Below, one piece after another: positions 58,301 through 64,000 of a stretch of DNA of 64,000 bases. Each line of letters starts with the position of its first letter. Within the stretch, counting starts at the first letter, position 1. The DNA is from Sphagnum compactum (Eukaryota > Bryophyta > Sphagnopsida > Sphagnales), in contig OZ234493.1 of the NCBI GenBank assembly GCA_965153455.1, positions 2,480,001-2,544,000 on the forward strand. The letters run 5' to 3'. The notes beneath the pieces were generated by a model. That model was not told the DNA's origin and did no database searches. It was given only the letters and a program-made list of their open reading frames with translations. The position numbers and the translations under genes are program-made.

Positions 58301-61300
58301 CTCAGGCACGCCAGGCCGACAAGGATCTTTGATTCCTACTATGGCCACACAAATAAGATCTTTATCAGGCATTCCCGCAGCTTTAATATATTCAGGAGAC
58401 ATATCTGCAGCCTCGCTTGAAGAAAGTTCTCGATATGCAAAGCATAGTGTTCGTAGTGCAGCATTAGCAAAGCTGGATATTATCAATTGAAGTTCCTCAA
58501 CCTGTGCAGGCCTCACCATTCCGCCTCTATGAGTACTAGAACAACCTCCTAGTGTTACTGGTCATTGAGAAAATAATAATTACCTCAATTTATAAGTTGA
58601 ATTTTATCATTGAGGCGATGAGCCATTATGACAATCATCAACTTGAAAGTCCTTATTAAAAGTCTCTCTAAAGTTTTGCACGCAGATTCCTCTTGGTTAT
58701 CATCTGTGAGGAAAGATATTGGTTATAAATGCAGACTACTGTACATAGGAATTGTTTTTGTTGTGTACTACAGAATGGTCAAGTCCCTGCCAATTATGTT
58801 GGGTGCATTGCCTCGTGAGCACTAACATTATGAGTGGCTGGAACACAGCCAGCATAATGGGCAAGTGTGCTCGACCATTCCATGACATTAAGTGGTCGGG
58901 TGGCAGATTGAACAATTTCAATAAAAATTCATGTTCAACACAGATTTTGGTCATTGTTATGAGCATATGATCAACATGGGAAGATTATATCGTATAATGT
59001 GGTCAAGAAATTGACATAATCTGCCACCCCAGACCTTAATTATGTAGTCTTATGTATTCATGAAAACACCATAGACTTCACCCTGGCTCCATGTCTGCCC
59101 GGCAACGTATTTAGCTGCCATGCTGTGTAGTTGGGAAGAGTGATTATGTACCCTTTCTGGGGTGAGATCAGAGAAGGAGCCATCAGGTTGAAGTATTCGA
59201 GTGCAAGCATTCAAGATTATTTCCGCTGCACCTTTCCAATGCACAACTGTTTTGCCATCTGGAGTCTGTGCATCACTTCCCCCAAAATCCTATTTTAATC
59301 ACTACAAGAGTGTGAAGGGCAGCCAAACTAATCACCTACTGCTACAAAATTTGTTAACGTCATACGTTCCTACCCAACCGTAATTCCAGTTGAATTTAAG
59401 TTGAGATTGAAGTAGAAAAAGTTATCAGTTTGAATGGTCCAGCCCTAAGTTTGTACTTGCTTCCTTACAATGTTCACAAGAACTAATTTTGTCATTCCCT
59501 GTAGGGAAAAATCTGAAAGATAAGATGATTGAACAAAGCACTGGGAAACCTGGGAGGTATCGTGAGACCTACCATTGTGTCTTCTGAGGGTTAGGATGGA
59601 GAGGGTACTTAGGTGTATACTCCTTAAGGGTGGAAAGGATATTATGGACAGGCTAAGCAGGTGTAAGATCCTCTCAAACTTAAGTATTTGAGGAGCAGGT
59701 GACAGTAAGGTCCCACCTCTAAATAACTAGGGAATTTCTCCTAGTGTTTTATGTAAATGATAATGGCAGCCCTAGAGGTTCTTCCATGTTTTGAGGTCCC
59801 ATCATGAGGGTGGGAACCTGATTGCTGGGACCTAAAAGCATGGAAGACCCAAGAGGGCTGCCATTATGTGGTAATAAAGAGTGGGCAATTCTTTCATTCA
59901 TATGAACAGATTGGAAAGAAAACCTGGCAATGAAAAAATCAGACACAAACTTAAACATAGTAATAATTCTTGGACACTTTGGAACATCTATGCCTGGCAA
60001 ATATTCTACTTGACAAGGGACCTCCAAATAAAAAGGAAATTCAAAATTACCCATTATTTATGGTTATGAAGACCTAAGTTCTATGGGTGACGATTATTCT
60101 TACAACTACTCCTTAAGATAGGGGGAGCTATCATGTATTTGGAAGGCACGTGTCAATATCCCTCCTAAAAAAGAGGAAGGATCTTGCACCTACTCCTTAA
60201 GATTGGGAGGGATCTTATTCCTAGAAGGAGTAGGACTGAAGGAATTTAGGTTTCACATTTAGCTTCTCTTTTCTAGGAGGGATACACGAGGGATATTCAC
60301 ATATATAAGGTGCCTTCGAAATACACTAGAAAATTCCTGGGAATGCTTTACTAACACAGCAAATTACAAAACACTTATAATCCTTGAAACGTGGCGGTAC
60401 AATCCAGAAAACGAACTCTGAAACAAATGGCCATTCTTTTCTTAGTTGAATTGAACGTCTCCACGCCAATGATGGTTACAGCTTTTCTGACTTCATCGAA
60501 CTTCGCACCCAGCTGCACATAAACACTAGCACGAAAGATATCAATCAGTATACAACGTATCATCGACGCCATTACATTTGTGAACAAAAAACTTCAGTCA
60601 AGAAGAGGATTACATAAAAAGCTCAACCATGAAAATCAGTAGCAAACAAGGGCAATTCATGAGCTCTGAGCGTGCAAGCGGGTTGCAATCAGAGTACCTT
60701 GACACCCCAACCAAGGACAGCCTGTTCTGTTGGGCTCCCTGTAACCTCTGGCGCGCCGTGCTACAATATGTAGACCATCCCCAAAAATAAATTTTACCAG
60801 AGAGAGATGTGTAATTGATATGGGCATGAATTCTGAACCGACTAGACATAAGCTAGAATACCCAGGTGATAAATTTCAATATACGAAGCTTGGAATATTT
60901 GAAGTCTCAGAAAGAAAAGGAAAGAGTTCATCATGACTTCGACCATATCCACTGAAATCTTGAAATCATATTAATTGAGACAATGCGCCTGTATTCAGGT
61001 AGTTCAACATGGACGAGATGATCTGTTTGAGTTCGAAGTACAACGCGCCAAGACTAGACTTGTACGGTAAACATTTAAAATATGACAATATACACCTGCA
61101 GGTTACTACTCATGAGTCACTTCACGCCGTGGGCCCACAGGACTTTGATGTACCTTAGGGAAGTGAACATTCCCATTACTATTGAGGCAGATACTTTGAT
61201 AGAGTGTCTGCAAGCAGACACAAAATTTAGTCGTTAATGTAGTGCACGAACTTGCAACGCTGATTAAAGGTAGGAACAAAAAAAAGTAGCGTACAATTCA

Positions 61301-63797
61301 GTGGATGCATGATGCTAGAAGAGGACGTAGATTGTGAGATTCATACTTGAATGACAGGTGCAGTGAGATCCTCATCAAAATCAAGTGTCTTCCTTAACCT
61401 TCCACAAGACCAATTGTTCACGACTGTCATCTGGAAGTACATGATGAAACAACGAATAAGGAATAAAAAAAGCAGAATAGAATTTCTTTACGGTTGGTAA
61501 AGAAATGATTCACTGAGGCATACAACAGCAAGCGAGGTTTAGGGTTTATGGCATGCAGAGTTTTAGGACAACTTTATGGTTACATGATTCATATACAATC
61601 CAAGGAAGATGGAGGCGCACCATGTTCATGGTGAGGGTGCCTGTTTTATCACTACAAATTGTTGTAGCGGAGCCCATTGTTTCGCATGCTGATAAGTGTC
61701 TAACCTGCATCAATTTACGACACTCAGAGCACTTCGTTCACAAATATTACAATTTCAAGAAAACTACTAAATGGTGATTCTTGCACTTTGCAATTTTCAA
61801 CACGTTGTAGCTTACCAGTGCACGATCATCCATCATCTTTGCCATTGAGTACGCCAACCTGTGCAAAGCCACGTGGTGCATTCCTTCAATGCCAATTGCT
61901 ACCGAAAGTCTGCACCGTTATAAGTTGTTTCAAGAAGCTTAGAAAGCTTACGTTAAGGTAACAGCAAGTGGCAAACCCTCTGGAACGGCTACCACCACGA
62001 TGGTAACCTGCAATCAGTACTCCGCTATTCATATCAACTAAATGAGTGGCTTCCAGAGATTGAACAACAATTTTACCCAAAGACAAAGAGTGAGCGCAAG
62101 GCTGTAGTCCTATCTTGAACCAAAAAGTTGTACATAAACTCCAATCTACACTGGTCTTTGTTCATATAGTAACGAAGAAACGGATGTAAAGAAGGTGCAC
62201 TTATGGTCGCAAGGAGATATGTAGAGAATCCAGATAGAGAATCCAAATACTTAGTGTGAATATCATGTATTTGTATGTGGGAAGAGGATGAAAATGGTCT
62301 CACAGCAATAGCAAAATAGTCAACGAGAGTCTTCCCATCAGCTCCAGTAAAGTGTTTAAAATCAACTTGTGCCAGAAATCTACAACCACATTTGTACCCA
62401 AAGACAAAGAATAAACACAATGCCTGTGGTCCTAACTTGAACCAAAAAGTTGTACATAAATTCCATCTCTCACAACATAAGTATCAAATTCAGTCGTGGA
62501 GAGAGGAGTATTCCTGTGAAATGTTCAAAAAATCAATTGAGAATATTGGAAGGACTTTCAAGAACTTAGACTGGGCCCCGGGGTAGTGACTTCAAATTTC
62601 AATCACAAAATTTTGGCAAGATTCCAGCCGTATTGTGCTTTGTGAGCAGTGAAAAAAGCAGTTTTCATGCGTAGAATTCTTTCGACTATGATCACAGGAG
62701 ACAGGAGGAAACCAAAGGACAAAAGAGAATGTTGGGCAATTAAAATTTCCAATTGCTAAAAACAGACCATGCACCTGATGACAAGAATACAGAAGACAAG
62801 GACAGCAACAGCAAGGCCGATTTGGCCAATTGTTGTCGCCAGGGAATTGAGGCGCTCTTGCAACGGTGTCTCCTCGTCATTTTCCTCACTGATATTTGCC
62901 ATCAATCTTCCCCACTCGGTCCTCATGCCTACTGCCGTTACCTGCAGTTGTTCCTTATTCAAAATCACATCAAGCACTTCCATTCCTCCATTCCACTTTT
63001 CTTAGAACTACTCTATTTTCACGAGCTCGGGAAAAAAAGGAAGGAATCATTTCGTTCTCCATCCTGCTCCACCCTTAAAAAATTCTCGTCATTCCTACTC
63101 CTACTTGCATGGCTTAGAAAATTATAAAAACTCGGTAGGTCTTCCTCCTCTCAATTGATACATTGGTGTGGACTTATGCTGAGAGTCTGAGACATTTTCC
63201 TCAGATAGTTATAGATAGCTGACAGAGGACATGCTTGAGCAGACCGAAACTAATTACCATCATGTCACCGTATCCATCCATCACTTTGCACCCGGAGAGT
63301 AAAAACGGATGCTCTATTTCGTCCTTTTCCATCTGCACATCAAGGAGGCCACATATATCATCTTCCCTTAGTGTAAATTTGAGGCCTAGAACGTTGACAA
63401 CTCGACTGAAACTTTCTTGGTGTCTTCATCTTCGTTTGGAGAAACAACCATTGAGAAAAAGTCAAATTTTGTCCGCAAACGATCATCTAGCCCAAGTACG
63501 ACTGCCTCCAATTACGGTGTGATGTAAGATCTCAAGAGTCGTTCTTGGTAATACATACGTCTCATGACTCCTTTTCTTTATCTTGTAACATTATCCACAA
63601 TTCAAAGTAATACGTGCTTCCAATGTCTCATTTCGCTTGAAACCTTTCCAAATACGTGTTTATACTCAAGGTAATAAAATAGGGAAAGTAAAATTCAGAG
63701 AAGGAAGATTGGAACACACAGGTTCACTTTCTCCAGTCATGCTGGACTCGTCCACAAGCATCGAATGCCCTACTACAAGCAATCCATCTGCTGGGAT
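52393..63797 (-). CDS. ACA: Type IIB Ca2+-ATPase (autoinhibited calcium pump), 5' end outside the window
   Basis: A P-type pump that exports Ca2+ from the cytosol. 25 exons on - join in frame: 63797-63720, 63332-63258, 62941-62775, 62379-62304, 62007-61952, 61858-61816, 61704-61621, 61430-61347, 61207-61154, 60760-60698, 60512-60417, 59265-59152, 58501-58268, 58069-57920, 57706-57590, 57482-57384, 57174-57037, 56852-56752, 56522-56477, 55961-55887, 55725-55648, 55480-55373, 53400-53309, 53193-53063 and 52655-52393; 873 residues are visible. Landmarks are IPADG, the TGES actuator loop, [10 protein letters not shown] in membrane segment 4, the phosphorylated Asp in SDKTGTLT, the nucleotide-site [22 protein letters not shown], and [15 protein letters not shown] in segment 6. 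[15 protein letters not shown] matches the ACA1/2/4 type. The N-terminal 200-odd residues, where the plant calmodulin-binding region lies, are beyond the window edge. The last exon adds an unusual tail and is the least certain. Confidence 0.93.
53401..55372 (-). other. Largest intron of the Ca2+-ATPase gene
   Basis: This 1972-base AT-rich intron lies between the exon ending TVVVQ and the exon starting ALIVEFAG. Repeated GGGAAC(A/C)CA(A/T)T-like words near 54140-54205 and a T/A-rich core suggest old repeat insertion, but I could define no ends. No coding frame in it has a recognised domain. Confidence 0.5.
59761..59866. repeat. Short hairpin-forming inverted repeat in an intron
   Basis: Arms 59761-59801 and 59826-59866 are inverted copies with about 6 mismatches in 41 bases and a loop of about 24 bases. 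It lies in the intron between the KRMAICFR and TPDGKTVV exons of the calcium pump. It could be a small MITE or a foldback RNA. Confidence 0.75.
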
Positions 63798-64000
63798 CTG
63801 CACACACAAAACCACAAGTATATGGGAACCGAAACAGGACACTAAAGAACAAGAAACTGGAGAAGAACGATTGATTCTATAAAGGAGAGAACACATTTTG
63901 CGTAGCTGTCTTGTGCAAATCAATTTTGGACTGAAAATAGAGAAATAGATTCATGGAGAACGTGCATGATTTCATGACCCACAAATTTAGTTGAACAGAC

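Overview
The window looks like nuclear DNA of a land plant. Five intron-bearing host genes can be built exon by exon with GT-AG introns, and all belong to plant-type families: EB1, a two-RRM glycine-rich hnRNP, a LORELEI-like GPI-anchored protein, 20S proteasome subunit beta1 and a type IIB Ca2+-ATPase. Between them lies AT-rich DNA full of old, broken transposons. I cannot name the species. The many introns, decayed repeats and retroelement types would suit a fern, lycophyte or gymnosperm better than a compact angiosperm genome, but that is weak inference.

Layout: 1-2.45 kb is AT-rich repeat debris with a G-quadruplex-like run. EB1 lies at 3.1-5.3 kb on +. The hnRNP gene lies at 9.05-10.8 kb on -, with a pyrimidine-rich leader. 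From 11.3 to 18.8 kb there is AT-rich DNA with a copia remnant on -. A Ty3/gypsy element occupies about 20.0-29.6 kb on +. It is split in its reverse transcriptase by a 2.39-kb CACTA-type DNA transposon with a 3-bp target duplication. A small CACTA-like MITE (30.45 kb) and an endonuclease-like retrotransposon tail (31.5-32.2 kb) follow. The LORELEI-like gene is at 32.9-34.4 kb on +. A complete hAT element with a decayed transposase spans 36.0-40.9 kb and has a perfect 8-bp target duplication. A foldback element lies at 41.2-41.5 kb. The proteasome beta1 gene is at 43.6-47.9 kb on -, nine exons. The Ca2+-ATPase gene is at 52.4-63.8 kb on -, with 25 visible exons, its 5' end lying beyond the window.

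The main discovery candidate is the Ty3/gypsy element. Between protease and reverse transcriptase its polyprotein carries a C5-cytosine DNA methyltransferase domain. After the integrase, where many plant gypsy elements carry a chromodomain, it carries a PHD-finger-like module. Such an element would bring both a DNA-methylation writer and a possible histone reader. This copy is dead: it has many in-frame stops, mostly TAG (as expected if methylated CAG or TGG codons decayed), plus frameshifts and altered catalytic residues. Intact relatives elsewhere in the genome would be the ones to study.

The host genes are not an operon or an obvious pathway cluster. They are independent housekeeping or signalling genes separated by transposon-derived DNA.
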